Assembly (NCBI RefSeq): GCF_024347455.1 | Contig: NZ_AP025483.1 | Coordinates: 310,001 to 374,000, forward strand | Origin: Vibrio echinoideorum | Lineage (GTDB): Bacteria > Pseudomonadota > Gammaproteobacteria > Enterobacterales > Vibrionaceae | Length of the DNA: 64,000 nt | Direction: 5' to 3' | Shown here: positions 48,739 to 59,433 of the stretch, one piece after another | Layout of the letters: each line of letters opens with the position of its first letter | Position numbering within the stretch: the stretch's first letter is position 1 | Translations under genes and position numbers: made by a program | The notes under the pieces: model-generated | Told to the model about the DNA's origin: nothing | Database searches by the model: none | Seen by the model: the letters and a program-made list of their open reading frames with translations, nothing else

Positions 48739-49749
48739 TTAGTCTCGGTTAAGCTCAAGAAACTCTTCTACTTTGCGAACCATATCTGTCGTTCCAACAA
48801 AGAAAGGTACACGTTGGTGCAACTCAGTTGGCTTGATATCCATGATACGTTGAACACCGTCTGATGCGATACCACCAGCCTGTTCCATAAGGAAAGCTAT
48901 TGGGTTGCACTCGTACAACAGACGCAGTTTTCCTTGAGGGTGACTTTGTGTGCTTGGGTATAAGTAGATACCGCCTTTCAGCAGGTTACGATGGAAGTCT
49001 GATACTAGAGAGCCAATGTAACGAGAGGTGTAAGGACGGTTATCACTCGGCTCATCTTCTTGGCAGTACTTGATGTACTTTTTAACACCCGTAGGGAAAC
49101 GGAAGTAGTTACCTTCGTTGATCGAGTAAATCTTGCCTTCATCAGGGATCATCATGTTTTCATGAGATAGACAGAAGGTACCCAGCGATGGGTCGTAGGT
49201 GAAGCCATTTACGCCAGCACCTGTTGTGTAAACAAGCATGGTTGAAGAACCGTAAATTACGTAACCCGCAGCGACTTGCTTGTGTCCAGGTTGTAGGAAA
49301 TCTTCTTGTGTTGGCGGAGTGCCAATCGGTGATACTCGACGGTAGATAGAGAAAATTGTACCAACCGATACATTCACATCGATGTTTGAAGAGCCATCTA
49401 ATGGATCCATCAGAACAACGTATTTTGCGTTTTTGTTGAGCTCTTTATTGAAGGCAACCGCTTCGTCTTCTTCTTCACTTGCTACACCACAAACTTGGTC
49501 ACGAGCTTCTAGAGCCGCTTTAAATTTGTCGTTCGCGTAAAGGTCTAGCTTTTGTTGCTCTTCACCTTGAACGTTGTCTGTACCAACAGCGCCAGTAATG
49601 TCGACAAGACCTGCTTTGTTGATTTCACGGTTAACAATTTTTGCAGCAAGACGAATTGATGACAAAAGGGATGATAGATCACCACTTGCATGGGGAAAGT
49701 CATTTTGTTTTGCAACAATGAACTCACCAAGGGTGCGCATCTCAGACAT
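48739..49749 (-). CDS. fbp: Fructose-1,6-bisphosphatase class I
   Basis: Gluconeogenic enzyme converting fructose 1,6-bisphosphate to fructose 6-phosphate. It has 336 residues (E. coli 332). The metal-binding signature is [11 protein letters not shown], and the substrate region is [23 protein letters not shown]. It is divergent from mpl, as in E. coli, with a 270-bp gap in which I recognised no specific sites. Confidence 0.97.
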   Translation of the reverse strand: MSEMRTLGEFIVAKQNDFPHASGDLSSLLSSIRLAAKIVNREINKAGLVDITGAVGTDNVQGEEQQKLDLYANDKFKAALEARDQVCGVASEEEDEAVAFNKELNKNAKYVVLMDPLDGSSNIDVNVSVGTIFSIYRRVSPIGTPPTQEDFLQPGHKQVAAGYVIYGSSTMLVYTTGAGVNGFTYDPSLGTFCLSHENMMIPDEGKIYSINEGNYFRFPTGVKKYIKYCQEDEPSDNRPYTSRYIGSLVSDFHRNLLKGGIYLYPSTQSHPQGKLRLLYECNPIAFLMEQAGGIASDGVQRIMDIKPTELHQRVPFFVGTTDMVRKVEEFLELNRD

Positions 49750-50019
49750 GTTATTTCCTTAAACTTCTCTCAATATTAGGGGGGATTTGAGCACTGTAGA
49801 TTAGGCCTCTTGAGTGGGCTTTATTCATCTAGACGCTTACCTAAATTCTAAAGGTTAGATCTTTTTAATGGTAATGAACTAAGCGACACAGATCTCACTT
49901 ACTATGTCGACTAAATTTGTTTTGCATTGCTGCTCGCTTTTAATCGCCATTTAATGATAATGAGTGCAAGTAGTTTGATTTAGACATGGCTCATTTAGCC
50001 AAGCGTTTGGAAGCAATAT

Positions 50020-51378
50020 ATGCATATTCACATCTTAGGAATTTGTGGCACCTTCATGGGTGGTGCCGCGGTATTGGCTCGTCAATTAGGTCACAAGGTT
50101 ACGGGTAGTGACGCGAATGTTTATCCTCCAATGAGCACCTTGTTGGAGTCTCAGGGGATTGAGATTATTGAAGGGTTCGACCCTAGTCAATTAGAGCCAA
50201 GGCCTGATCTCGTGGTTATCGGTAATGCCATGAGCCGTGGTAACCCGTGTGTTGAGTATGTATTGGATAATAACCTTAGATACACATCTGGCCCGCAATG
50301 GTTGCAAGAATTTCTACTGCATGACCGTTGGGTTCTTGCGGTCTCGGGAACGCATGGCAAGACTACTACATCAAGCATGTTGGCTTGGATCTTGGAAGAC
50401 TGTGGCTATGCACCGGGCTTCTTAGTTGGCGGTGTGTTGGGTAACTTTGGTATATCTGCTCGCCTTGGTGAAAGTATGTTCTTCGTGGTTGAAGCCGACG
50501 AATACGACAGTGCTTTTTTCGATAAACGATCTAAGTTCGTTCATTATCATCCAAGAACGTTAGTGATGAATAATCTTGAGTTCGATCATGCGGATATCTT
50601 TGATGATCTTGAAGCGATCAAGCGACAGTTCCATCATTTGGTCCGCACAGTGCCAAGCAATGGCCGTATTTTCTCACCGAAGCAAGATACCGCGATCCAA
50701 GATGTGTTATCTCGTGGTTGCTGGAGTGAGACTGAATCGAGCGGCGAATTTGGCGATTGGGATGCTAAGAAACTGGTTAAAGATGGCTCCAAATTTGAGG
50801 TCTATTTCCAAGACGAATGTGTTGGAACCGTAGACTGGGATTTGGTTGGCGATCATAACGTAAGTAATGCCTTGATGGCGATTGCGGCGGCAAGACATGT
50901 TGGTGTGACACCCGACTTAGGATGTGAATCACTGGCAACTTTCATTAATACCAAGCGTCGCTTAGAGTTTAAAGGTGAGGTGGGCGGTGTTTCTGTCTAT
51001 GACGATTTTGCACATCACCCAACGGCGATTGAACTTACTCTGGGTGGCTTACGTAATAAGGTCGATACGAAAAAAATCATTGCCGTTTTAGAGCCTCGTT
51101 CTGCCACCATGAAGCGTGGTGTGCATAAAGAAACCTTGGCTGATTCGCTCAAACAGGCGGATTCTACCTACTTATTCCAGCCGGATAACATTGATTGGTC
51201 TGTACAAGATGTTGCCGATGCGTGCCATCAACCCGCACATGTAAGTGATGACATGGATGCATTCGTTGCTAGAATTGTCTCAGAGGCACAAGCGGGCGAC
51301 CAAATCTTAGTAATGAGTAATGGTGGCTTTGGTGGTATTCACCAGAAATTGTTGGATGCGTTGGCACTCAAGGGCTAA
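50020..51378 (+). CDS. mpl: Murein peptide ligase Mpl
   Basis: Reattaches the recycled tripeptide L-Ala-gamma-D-Glu-meso-DAP to UDP-MurNAc in cell-wall recycling. It has 452 residues. A Mur-ligase N-terminal Rossmann part (ILGICGTFMGG), the ATP loop GTHGKTTTSS (about 111-120) and the C-terminal domain with YDDFAHHPTAIE are seen. Cytoplasmic. ubiX follows after 37 nt. Confidence 0.95.
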   Translation: MHIHILGICGTFMGGAAVLARQLGHKVTGSDANVYPPMSTLLESQGIEIIEGFDPSQLEPRPDLVVIGNAMSRGNPCVEYVLDNNLRYTSGPQWLQEFLLHDRWVLAVSGTHGKTTTSSMLAWILEDCGYAPGFLVGGVLGNFGISARLGESMFFVVEADEYDSAFFDKRSKFVHYHPRTLVMNNLEFDHADIFDDLEAIKRQFHHLVRTVPSNGRIFSPKQDTAIQDVLSRGCWSETESSGEFGDWDAKKLVKDGSKFEVYFQDECVGTVDWDLVGDHNVSNALMAIAAARHVGVTPDLGCESLATFINTKRRLEFKGEVGGVSVYDDFAHHPTAIELTLGGLRNKVDTKKIIAVLEPRSATMKRGVHKETLADSLKQADSTYLFQPDNIDWSVQDVADACHQPAHVSDDMDAFVARIVSEAQAGDQILVMSNGGFGGIHQKLLDALALKG

Positions 51379-51415
51379 CTGATCCACGACCTTATATTTT
51401 GAAGTAATTGAGAAC

Positions 51416-52039
51416 ATGACAAAATACGATAAAGCTATAACCCTCGCTTTCACTGGCGCATCAGGTGCGCCTTATGGCCTGCGTTTACTTGAATGCCTTT
51501 TGGCGGCGGATTATCAGGTTTATTTACTGATATCGTCGGCTGCGCGAGTGGTGTTGGCGACCGAGCATGAACTTAAGTTACCTGCTGGACCAGATGCAGC
51601 GAAACAAGCTTTGGTTAAACACCTTGGGTGTGACCCCGAAAAGCTGGTGGTGTGTGGCAAAGATGATTGGTTCTCGCCGGTTGCCTCTGGTTCTGCAGCG
51701 CCGAAGCAGATGGTAGTCTGCCCATGTTCCGCAGGAAGCTTGGCTTCAATTGCTCATGGCTTATCGGATAATCTGATTGAACGAGCTGCAGATGTGGTCA
51801 TGAAAGAACGAGGCCAACTATTGTTGGTGGTTCGTGAGACGCCATTTTCGACGCTGCACTTAGAGAACATGCATAAGCTATCGACCATGGGTGTGACGAT
51901 TATGCCTGCCGCTCCGGGTTTTTATCATCAACCTAAGTCGATTGAAGATCTGGTCGATTTTATGGTGGCGCGCATTTTGGATCATCTTGGCATCGAGCAA
52001 GGTTTAGTGCCACGTTGGGGTTACGATCAACGTAATTGA
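51416..52039 (+). CDS. ubiX: Flavin prenyltransferase UbiX
   Basis: Makes prenylated FMN, the cofactor of the UbiD decarboxylase in ubiquinone synthesis. It has 207 residues with [15 protein letters not shown] near the N-terminus, [12 protein letters not shown] and the C-terminal [20 protein letters not shown]. It follows mpl by 37 nt, and the TPP riboswitch unit begins downstream. Confidence 0.93.
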   Translation: MTKYDKAITLAFTGASGAPYGLRLLECLLAADYQVYLLISSAARVVLATEHELKLPAGPDAAKQALVKHLGCDPEKLVVCGKDDWFSPVASGSAAPKQMVVCPCSAGSLASIAHGLSDNLIERAADVVMKERGQLLLVVRETPFSTLHLENMHKLSTMGVTIMPAAPGFYHQPKSIEDLVDFMVARILDHLGIEQGLVPRWGYDQRN

Positions 52040-52085
52040 TCCAAACTTGATAGCTTATTGTTAAAATTCGAATTACAATTCTGAA

Positions 52086-52200
52086 CACTCATCGGGGAGC
52101 GAACCATTCAAATAATGAATGCGAGCTGAGATCAAGCAAGTGCTTGGGACCCGTAAACCTGAACCAGATAATGCTGGCGTAGGAATTGAGTTAGGAACAA
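52086..52200 (+). ncRNA. TPP riboswitch controlling thiBPQ
   Basis: The aptamer shows the conserved GGGGAGC, GCTGAGA (thi box), GGGACCC, GAACC and the CAGATAATGCTGGCGTAGGAA block in order between 52093 and 52185. P1 can form from ACTCA (52087-52091) and TGAGT (52187-52191). A -10-like TACAAT (52074-52079) suggests a start close to 52086. TPP binding is expected to turn off thiamine uptake. Confidence 0.93.
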
Positions 52201-52249
52201 CTTCTACCGTTCTCCTCCCTCAAACCTGTGCCGCTCAGACCATGGAGAG
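52186..52249 (+). promoter_or_regulatory. Candidate riboswitch expression platform before thiB
   Basis: TTCTCC (52210-52215) can pair with the Shine-Dalgarno GGAGAG (52244-52249). It can instead be trapped in a hairpin formed by TTGAG...AGGAAC (52186-52198) with GTTC...CTCAA (52209-52223). The TTGAG strand is part of P1, so the two states are mutually exclusive. This indicates translational control. Read by eye only. Confidence 0.5.
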
Positions 52250-52255
52250 CGTCCA

Positions 52256-53248
52256 GTGAAATTCACATTAACAACTCTTGCTGTTACTACAGCCATCTCT
52301 TTTTCTGCCTTTGCTGCAGACAATACCCTAACGGTTTACACCTATGACTCTTTTGCAGCGGATTGGGGCCCTCGTCCTGCCGTTGAAAAAGCATTTGAAG
52401 AAAAGTGTGGTTGCGATGTGAACTTTGTCGCGCTAGAAGATGGCGTGTCGATTCTGAACCGCTTGCGCCTTGAAGGCAGTAATAGCAAAGCAGATATCGT
52501 GTTAGGCCTAGATAACAATCTAATGGCTGAAGCAAAAGCGACGGGTTTATTGACTGAGCACAGTGTTGATACGTCATCAGTGACACTTCCTAACGGCTGG
52601 AACGACAGCACCTTTGTCCCTTATGACTTTGGCTACTTTGCGTTTATCTATAACAAAGAGAAACTAGCAAACCCACCTAAGAGCTTGAAAGAACTGGTTG
52701 AGCAGCGTGACGACCTCAAGGTTATTTACCAAGACCCACGTACATCAACGCCGGGTCAAGGCATGATGCTATGGATGAAGTCAGTATACGGTGATGAAGC
52801 GACAGCAGCTTGGAAGAAGCTTGCTCAGAAGACGGTTACGGTTACTAAAGGCTGGTCTGAGGCTTACTCTATGTTCTTAGAAGGCGAGTCGGACTTAGTC
52901 TTGTCTTACACAACATCTCCGGCTTACCACATCATTGCAGAAAGTGACTCTAAGTACGCAGCTGCAAGCTTCGAAGAAGGCCATTACACTCAAGTCGAAG
53001 TGGCAGCTAAGGTTAAAGGCAGTAAGAACGAAAAACTGGCTGATGAGTTTATGGCGTTTATCCTAAGTGACGAGTTCCAATCGGCAATGCCAACGGGCAA
53101 CTGGATGTACCCAGTGACTGACATCGAACTACCAAAAGGGTTCGAGCAGTTAACGGTACCGCAGAAAGCTCTGAGCTTTACGCCTGAAGAAATCGCCTCT
53201 AAGCGTAAGGCTTGGATTCGCGAATGGCAGAGTGCACTTACTTTCTAA
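52256..53248 (+). CDS. thiB: Thiamine ABC transporter, periplasmic binding protein
   Basis: Binds thiamine and its phosphates in the periplasm. It has 330 residues, with a signal peptide ending near residue 20 (SFSAFA), then the mature start ADNTLTVYTYDSFAADWGP typical of ThiB and AFEEKCGCDV. The start is GTG, with GGAGAG 6 nt upstream, under the TPP riboswitch. thiP follows after about 100 nt. Confidence 0.95.
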   Translation: MKFTLTTLAVTTAISFSAFAADNTLTVYTYDSFAADWGPRPAVEKAFEEKCGCDVNFVALEDGVSILNRLRLEGSNSKADIVLGLDNNLMAEAKATGLLTEHSVDTSSVTLPNGWNDSTFVPYDFGYFAFIYNKEKLANPPKSLKELVEQRDDLKVIYQDPRTSTPGQGMMLWMKSVYGDEATAAWKKLAQKTVTVTKGWSEAYSMFLEGESDLVLSYTTSPAYHIIAESDSKYAAASFEEGHYTQVEVAAKVKGSKNEKLADEFMAFILSDEFQSAMPTGNWMYPVTDIELPKGFEQLTVPQKALSFTPEEIASKRKAWIREWQSALTF

Positions 53249-53355
53249 CTTAATTGTCTAACGATTAGCTTTCTAAAAACTAGCTTTTAACTTTCTGTAT
53301 TTAAAGGTTCGTTCAATATACTTTGAGCGAACTATTTACGGTAAAAAATCAATTT

Positions 53356-54969
53356 ATGATAAAGAAAACACCTAAGGTCGGGATCTGGGTTGCGATACTC
53401 ATTACCGCCTTCGTGGTTTCAGCAGTTGGGGCATTGCTTAGCAATGCCCCTTCTCTTGATATCAGCCAAGTATGGTCCGATCCTTACTATTGGCATGTAA
53501 CGAAATTCAGTTTTTATCAAGCGACACTCTCAACTTTACTGAGTGTTGGCTTTGCTATACCCATTGCTCACGCTCTATGTCGCAGGCAATTTTTTGGACG
53601 AGCTCTGTTGTTAAGGCTGTTCGCCTCGACCTTGGTTCTGCCTGTGTTAGTTGGTGTCTTTGGCTTGCTCGCGATTTATGGCAACAGTGGTTGGCTAGCT
53701 AAATTTTTGGCTAACTTCGACATTGAATTACCATTCTCGATTTATGGTTTGAATGGCATTTTGCTCGCACATATCTTCTTTAACCTGCCTTATGCTAGCC
53801 GTTTACTTTTACAAGCTTTGGATACCGTGCCTGCCGAGCAACATAAGCTGTGTGCTCATTTGGGTATGAGTCACTGGAATAAATTTAAATGGGTTGAATG
53901 GCCGCGTTTAAGGCAGCAACTGCCACATGTTTGTGGCTTAGTCTTCATGTTGTGTTTTACCAGCTTTGCTACTGTAATGGCTTTAGGTGGAGGCCCAAAG
54001 TCGACCACTATCGAGTTGGCCATCTATCAAGCAATTAAATTCGACTTTGACCTGCAGGCTGGTGCGTTACTCGCAATATGGCAAATGCTATTGTGTGGTG
54101 TGCTAGCGGTGAGTATTCAGCGTTTGTCTAAGCCTATTTCCGTGACAGCCAGTCAGCTGTCGGAAGAGAAATATTTGGTTAAGGACAGCTGGTGGTCAAA
54201 AGCTTGGGATAGCTTTTGGATCATCGTAGTCTCAATGCTGGTATTGCCGCCATTAGCCATGGTTATCTTCAGTGGAATTAACTCACAAGCGTTGACGGTA
54301 CTCAGCAGTGAACCGTTTTGGGCGGCGTTAATGACTTCGGTTCGGGTGGCTTCTTTGGCCAGTGTTATCGCTGTCTTTATCGGTATTGCGATACTGCTGA
54401 CCAGTCGTGCATGGCGCTTACAGAACAAGAATTTTCGAGCCGATAAAATCGAGCTGATTGGCACGATTATTTTAGTGACGCCGGGGTTAGTGATCAGTAC
54501 TGGTCTTTTTTTATTGCTGCGTTCATTTACCGATGTGTTCAGCTTGGCTTTCTTTATTGTGATTGCCGTGAACAGCTTGATGGCGCTGCCTTACGTGATT
54601 AAAACCTTGGCTCAACCTATGTTGCACCTGTCTCAGCAGTATCAGTATGTTTGTGCGAGTCTAGGGATGACTGGCTTTACGCGATTCAGATTGGTGGAGT
54701 GGCGTGCATTACGCAAACCTATGGCACATGCATTCTCAATCAGCTTCATGCTTGCGATGGGAGATTTAAGTGCGATTGCCTTGTTTGGTAGCCAAGACTT
54801 TAGAACGTTGCCTTTATACCTATTCCAGTTGCTTGGAAGCTACCAAATGGAAGCCGCCGCAGTAGTTTCAGTGAGTTTACTGCTGCTGAGTGTGGGCAGT
54901 TTTAGCTTAATAGAATTTTTATTTACTCGAAACTCAAACCTAGACACTAAAGAGTTAAGGAACCGATGA
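53356..54969 (+). CDS. thiP: Thiamine ABC transporter permease
   Basis: A 537-residue permease containing two fused BPD-transport modules, about twelve membrane segments in all. Each half has the ABC-coupling loop (AEQHKLCAHLGMSHWNKFK in the first, QQYQYVCASLGMTGFTRFR in the second). I chose the ATG at 53356, which gives nearly the E. coli length (536); a TTG at 53323 is in frame, and neither has a strong ribosome binding site. The stop overlaps thiQ by 4 nt. Confidence 0.93.
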   Translation: MIKKTPKVGIWVAILITAFVVSAVGALLSNAPSLDISQVWSDPYYWHVTKFSFYQATLSTLLSVGFAIPIAHALCRRQFFGRALLLRLFASTLVLPVLVGVFGLLAIYGNSGWLAKFLANFDIELPFSIYGLNGILLAHIFFNLPYASRLLLQALDTVPAEQHKLCAHLGMSHWNKFKWVEWPRLRQQLPHVCGLVFMLCFTSFATVMALGGGPKSTTIELAIYQAIKFDFDLQAGALLAIWQMLLCGVLAVSIQRLSKPISVTASQLSEEKYLVKDSWWSKAWDSFWIIVVSMLVLPPLAMVIFSGINSQALTVLSSEPFWAALMTSVRVASLASVIAVFIGIAILLTSRAWRLQNKNFRADKIELIGTIILVTPGLVISTGLFLLLRSFTDVFSLAFFIVIAVNSLMALPYVIKTLAQPMLHLSQQYQYVCASLGMTGFTRFRLVEWRALRKPMAHAFSISFMLAMGDLSAIALFGSQDFRTLPLYLFQLLGSYQMEAAAVVSVSLLLLSVGSFSLIEFLFTRNSNLDTKELRNR

Positions 54970-55673
54970 TGTTAGTGATGAAAGATGTGGACTACCACTA
55001 TCACCAAGAGTTGTTTAGCTTTGATTTCCAAGCGGAGCAGGGCGACATTGTTGCATTGATGGGGCCGAGTGGTGCAGGTAAATCAACATTGCTGGCATTG
55101 GTGGCTGGATTTATTGAACCTACATCGGGTGAGATTTCAGTGGCAGGTCAATCTCTGATTGGTAAAGAGGCATACCAACGTCCATTGGCAATGTTGTTCC
55201 AAGAACATAACCTGTTTGCTCACCTTACTGTGCGTGAGAATATTGGTTTGGGGTTGCATCCAGGGTTAAAGCTTACAGCAGCCCAAAAGCTCGAAGTGGA
55301 ACAAGCTGCAACACAAGTTGGGGTTGCTGAGTATTTAGATAGGTTGCCTGAGCAATTATCTGGTGGCCAACGTCAACGTGTAGCGTTAGCCCGCTGTTTT
55401 GTTCAGCCACATGATATTTGGCTTCTTGATGAGCCCTTTTCTGCACTTGATCCCTTGCTTCGCGAAGAGATGCTTAACCTAGTGAGGCGATTAGCGGCAG
55501 AGCGAAATATTACTGTTTTGATGGTGACCCACCATTTAGGTGATGCTAGAAGTATCGCGAATAAATTTGTTTTTGTCGCGCTAGGTAAAGTGTTGGTTGA
55601 AGATTCAATAGAAGTGTTGACGGCCGAACACTCTCAATCAGAGTTAAGCGCGTTTGTTAAGGCGGGTGAGTGA
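54966..55673 (+). CDS. thiQ: Thiamine ABC transporter ATPase
   Basis: A 235-residue ABC ATPase. Walker A is GPSGAGKST, the signature is LSGGQRQRVALAR and Walker B is DIWLLDEPFSALD. It powers ThiP. It overlaps thiP by 4 nt and is followed by a strong terminator, so it ends the thiBPQ unit. Confidence 0.95.
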   Translation: MMLVMKDVDYHYHQELFSFDFQAEQGDIVALMGPSGAGKSTLLALVAGFIEPTSGEISVAGQSLIGKEAYQRPLAMLFQEHNLFAHLTVRENIGLGLHPGLKLTAAQKLEVEQAATQVGVAEYLDRLPEQLSGGQRQRVALARCFVQPHDIWLLDEPFSALDPLLREEMLNLVRRLAAERNITVLMVTHHLGDARSIANKFVFVALGKVLVEDSIEVLTAEHSQSELSAFVKAGE

Positions 55674-55721
55674 CGACTGAGTATTGGTCTTGAGGACTTT
55701 TTATATTGAGTAAGTCGAAAA

Positions 55722-55749
55722 AAAAGACCTAGCATGTGCTAGGTCTTTT
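55722..55749 (+). terminator. Terminator after thiQ (bidirectional)
   Basis: AAAAGACCTAGCA and TGCTAGGTCTTTT are a 13-bp perfect stem with a 2-nt apex and A/T runs on both sides. It can also serve darP, which ends at 55779 on the minus strand. Confidence 0.88.
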
Positions 55750-55778
55750 ATTAAATATTGAGTAAAGCGAAGTACCGA

Positions 55779-56303
55779 TTACTGGTCTTGCTTTAGCTCT
55801 TTTAAGATTTGAAAAATTTCGCGAGAAGCCTTCGCTGGCTTATTCGCTGATTTTTCTTTGTTAGCTTGGCGAGCTAATTGACGAAGACGCTGACGGTCTG
55901 CTTCAGGGTATGTTTCCATAACGTCTGAAATTGCAGCATCACCTTTTTCAACAATACGGTCACGCAGTAGCTCAAGCTTATGAAGCTCAACAGTTGCTTG
56001 TGAGTGCTTGTTACGTATTTTATCTAAAGCAGCTTGAATCGGCTCAGGATCTACATTACGCATTACTTTGCCAATGTATTGAAGTTGACGACGCTTCGCT
56101 TCATTTTTAAAGCGTTGTGCATCTTTAATCGCTTGTGCCAGGTCTTCAGACAAAGGGAACTTATCAAGAATAGAAGGCTTTAGTTCAACAAGCTCTTCTC
56201 CCAGCTTTTGCAGGGCATCCATGTCCGTTTTCATTTCTGTCTTACTTACCCAGATGATTTCTTCTTCTGGTTCCCATGGGGCTTTTTGGTTTTTGCGAGC
56301 CAT
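55779..56303 (-). CDS. darP: Ribosome biogenesis factor DarP (YjgA, DUF615)
   Basis: A 174-residue, highly charged helical protein. It begins [23 protein letters not shown] and contains [22 protein letters not shown] and [12 protein letters not shown], matching YjgA/DarP. In E. coli it associates with late 50S precursors and helps their maturation. It is divergent from pmbA, the conserved arrangement. Confidence 0.93.
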   Translation of the reverse strand: MARKNQKAPWEPEEEIIWVSKTEMKTDMDALQKLGEELVELKPSILDKFPLSEDLAQAIKDAQRFKNEAKRRQLQYIGKVMRNVDPEPIQAALDKIRNKHSQATVELHKLELLRDRIVEKGDAAISDVMETYPEADRQRLRQLARQANKEKSANKPAKASREIFQILKELKQDQ

Positions 56304-56421
56304 CTTTTCTGCCTATGTCACTATCTCAAACGAATATATTGCCTATTTTAGCAAGAATCTTGGGGAGAAAGCGAAATTCTTGTTATCCTACGTAATATTG
56401 ACCTAAAAAATTAGAATAGAT

Positions 56422-57765
56422 ATGGATGTAAAACAGCAAGTCGCCCAGCAAAGAGTTGAGCTAGAAGCCGCAGTAGCTAAAGCGTTGGATATGGCGTCAG
56501 TGAGTGCAGACGCAGCTGAGGTCGCTATTACTAAGTCAACGGGTTTAAGTGTTTCAACACGTATGTGTGAAGTGGAAAACGTTGAATTCAATAGTGATGG
56601 TGCACTAGGTATTACTGTTTATCGCGGCCAGAAGAAAGGCAGTGCATCCACATCTGATCTAAGTGAAAAGGCGATTGCTCAAACTGTCGCTGCTGCATTG
56701 GATATTGCTCAATACACCTCTGAAGATCCGTTTGCAGGTCCAGCCGCAAAAGAATACATGGTGAAAGAAATTCCAGATTTGGATCTTTTTCATCCTGATG
56801 AACCAAATCCTGACTATGCCGCTGAGATTGCGATTGCTGCTGAAAGACAAGCGTTAGCTTATAGCGACAAGATCAAACAAAGTGATGGCGCAAGCTATGA
56901 CAGCCATTATGGCGTTAAGGTTTATGGCAATAGTCACGGTTTACTCGCGAGCTACGCCTCAAGTCGCCATAGCACGAGCTGTTGTGTGATTGGTCAAGGC
57001 GCTAACGGTGAAATGGAACGAGACTACAGCTACACAGTTGCACGTCACCGTGATGAGCTATGGACACCTGAACGTGTCGGTCAAGAAGCTGCAGAAAAGA
57101 CTGTCAGCCGCTTGGATGCTAAAAAGCTACCAACAGGCCAATACCCAATTATGTTCGCTAACGATGTCGCGACAGGCCTCATTGGTCACCTTGTGATGGC
57201 GATTAGTGGCGGTAACCTTTACCGTAAATCATCTTTCTTGTTAGATCACTTAGGTCAGAAAATTCTACCTGATTGGTTCAATATCTCAGAGCGTCCACAC
57301 CTCTTACGTGGTCTGGCTTCTAGCCCATTTGATAGTGAAGGTGTTTACACTCAAGACCGTGAAATCATCACCGATGGTGTGTTAGCAACTTACCTACTAA
57401 CCAGCTACGCTGCACGTAAAATGGATATGACACCAACAGGCCATGCTGGTGGTATTCATAACTGGTTCGTTAACTCGACCGGACAAAACTTTGAGCAGAT
57501 GCTAAAAGAGCTCGGCACTGGTTTCCTTGTTACTGAAGTCATGGGGCAAGGCGTGAATACCGTTACTGGCGATTACTCTCGTGGCGCTGCGGGTTTCTGG
57601 GTTGAAAACGGAGAGATCCAATACCCAGTATCGGAAGTGACTATTGCAGGTAATCTAAAAGACATGTTTACTCAGATTGTTGCGGTCGGTAACGATGTTG
57701 AAACGCGTTCACAAATTCAAACAGGCTCTATCTTGCTTGAATCGATGAAAGTCGCGGGTGAGTAA
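56422..57765 (+). CDS. pmbA: Metalloprotease subunit TldE/PmbA
   Basis: With TldD forms a heterodimeric protease that processes peptides such as microcin B17 and degrades unfolded helices. It has 447 residues (E. coli 450). TldE-type C-terminal motifs are present ([40 protein letters not shown]). TldD is not in this window. It is followed by a terminator. Confidence 0.94.
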   Translation: MDVKQQVAQQRVELEAAVAKALDMASVSADAAEVAITKSTGLSVSTRMCEVENVEFNSDGALGITVYRGQKKGSASTSDLSEKAIAQTVAAALDIAQYTSEDPFAGPAAKEYMVKEIPDLDLFHPDEPNPDYAAEIAIAAERQALAYSDKIKQSDGASYDSHYGVKVYGNSHGLLASYASSRHSTSCCVIGQGANGEMERDYSYTVARHRDELWTPERVGQEAAEKTVSRLDAKKLPTGQYPIMFANDVATGLIGHLVMAISGGNLYRKSSFLLDHLGQKILPDWFNISERPHLLRGLASSPFDSEGVYTQDREIITDGVLATYLLTSYAARKMDMTPTGHAGGIHNWFVNSTGQNFEQMLKELGTGFLVTEVMGQGVNTVTGDYSRGAAGFWVENGEIQYPVSEVTIAGNLKDMFTQIVAVGNDVETRSQIQTGSILLESMKVAGE

Positions 57766-57827
57766 TTTACTTAATTTGCTTTAGTTTAAACATGAGACTT
57801 AAATCTGAAATTTAAATCTGACGCATT

Positions 57828-57855
57828 AAAAAAGGGAGCCATTGGCTCCCTTTTT
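57828..57855 (+). terminator. Terminator after pmbA (bidirectional)
   Basis: AAAAAGGGAGCCA and TGGCTCCCTTTTT pair almost without a loop, with T and A runs on the two sides. Also suits mgtE, ending at 57930 on the minus strand. Confidence 0.88.
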
Positions 57856-57929
57856 GTATTCGGCGTCCTATCTTAAAATCGGTCACCTGTTTATTCACAC
57901 CAGATAAGTATGAGTTAGATAAGTACGCG

Positions 57930-59285
57930 TTAGATGAGTATCGTAGCTAAGCCTAAGAACACCGATAGGCCAATCACATCAGTTACCGTTGTGAGTGCCA
58001 TACCACCAGCGAGGGCAGGGTCGATATTCATCTTCTTCAGCATCACAGGAATGGTTACACCAGCAATACCGGCGACGAGCAAGTTGGTCATCATCGCCGC
58101 TGAGATGATTCCTCCCAGTATCCAATTGCCTTTCCAAGCTACAACGATACCACCAATGATCACAGCCCATAGGATGCCGTTAAGGAAGCCGATAGAGGCT
58201 TCTTTGAGCAGTAATTCACGTTTGTTACTGTCACCGATGTGACCAAGTGCTAAACCTCGAATCACCAAGGCGACGGTTTGGTTACCAGCAACACCACCCA
58301 TGGACGGTACGATGGTCATCAAAACAGCGATGGCTGCCATCTCATTCAGTGTTGCCTCAAACATGTTAGACACAGACGCTGCTGCGAGTGCTGCCAAAAC
58401 ATTTGCGCCTAACCACACACTACGACGACGAGCGGATTTTACGACCGGAGCGAAGGTATCTTCGTCATCGTCCATACCCGCCATACTCATCATTGAGTGC
58501 TCGGCATCTTCACGAATGACATCAACCACATCATCGATCGTGATACGACCCACAAGGTGTTGGTTCCTATCAACGACTGGTGCAGAAACCCAATTACGAC
58601 GTTCAAATAGACTGGCAATATCAGAGGCACTGGTTTCAACTGCGATCGCTTCGTCTGCATCTTCCATTACTTCTGAAACCGCCACATCGGGTTGCGTCGT
58701 AATCAGTGTACTGAGCGATAGGTTACCAATGAGGCGTTCATCGTCGTCGATAACATACAGAGCATCGGTTGCGTCCGGAAGTTCGCCGCGCATGCGCAGA
58801 TAACGCAACACAACATCGACATCGACATCGCCACGAATCGTGATTACGTCGGTGTTCATAATCGCACCGGCTGAATCTTCGGGGTACGACAGTGCGGTTT
58901 CAACTAGTGCACGATCGACGGAGTCCATTTGAGAAAGGACTTCGCGAGAAACATCGTCGGGCAGACTTCGAAGTACGTACGCGACGTCATCGGTTTCCAT
59001 GCCTTCGGTTGCTTCTGCTAATGTCTCAGGCGCCATTTTCGACACAAGAGCATCTTTGACGTCTTCGTTTAGCTCATCAAGAATTTCACCGTAGTCTTCG
59101 GGATCGGTAAGTTGCCAGAGTACATCACGACTTTTGCGAGGGGAGGCTTCTAAAAGGTGTGCAATATCTTCAGGTTCCATGTCCTGAAGTTGTCGGCGTA
59201 CGTGAACAAATCGGCCGTTTTCTAGGGCTTCGCTGACTTCTTGGAGGGTTTGGTGAGCTTGGTCGAATTCTAATTGCTCTGCCAT
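57930..59285 (-). CDS. mgtE: Magnesium channel/transporter MgtE
   Basis: A 451-residue Mg2+ channel. The N-terminal superhelical domain (about 20-130) contains MEPEDIAHLLEASP. Two CBS domains follow (about 135-260), and five membrane helices occupy the C-terminal part, with the pore region TIVPSMGGVAGNQTVALVIRG (split here as PSMGGVAGNQT and ALVIRG). Cytosolic Mg2+ binding between the domains closes the pore in the family. A strong TAGGAGG site precedes the start. It lies 148 bp after ptsO and may be transcribed separately. Confidence 0.95.
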   Translation of the reverse strand: MAEQLEFDQAHQTLQEVSEALENGRFVHVRRQLQDMEPEDIAHLLEASPRKSRDVLWQLTDPEDYGEILDELNEDVKDALVSKMAPETLAEATEGMETDDVAYVLRSLPDDVSREVLSQMDSVDRALVETALSYPEDSAGAIMNTDVITIRGDVDVDVVLRYLRMRGELPDATDALYVIDDDERLIGNLSLSTLITTQPDVAVSEVMEDADEAIAVETSASDIASLFERRNWVSAPVVDRNQHLVGRITIDDVVDVIREDAEHSMMSMAGMDDDEDTFAPVVKSARRRSVWLGANVLAALAAASVSNMFEATLNEMAAIAVLMTIVPSMGGVAGNQTVALVIRGLALGHIGDSNKRELLLKEASIGFLNGILWAVIIGGIVVAWKGNWILGGIISAAMMTNLLVAGIAGVTIPVMLKKMNIDPALAGGMALTTVTDVIGLSVFLGLATILI

Positions 59286-59433
59286 ATTTTCCTCCTATCT
59301 CATTATTCTAACAATGCTTGGAATAGTAACTTAATTCTGGGGCTTATTTAAATCATTAACTTAGGTAGAACTAAGATTTAATATTGATTGGTTCGTTGTT
59401 TGAGTCTTAGGTGTGGTCAGTGAAGCGTTTTCG

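Noticed and set aside
52040..52080. Complete sigma-70 promoter for the thiBPQ transcript
   Set aside because: TACAAT at 52074-52079 is a fair -10, but the only TTGATA (52047-52052) is 21 bp away, too far for a normal -35.
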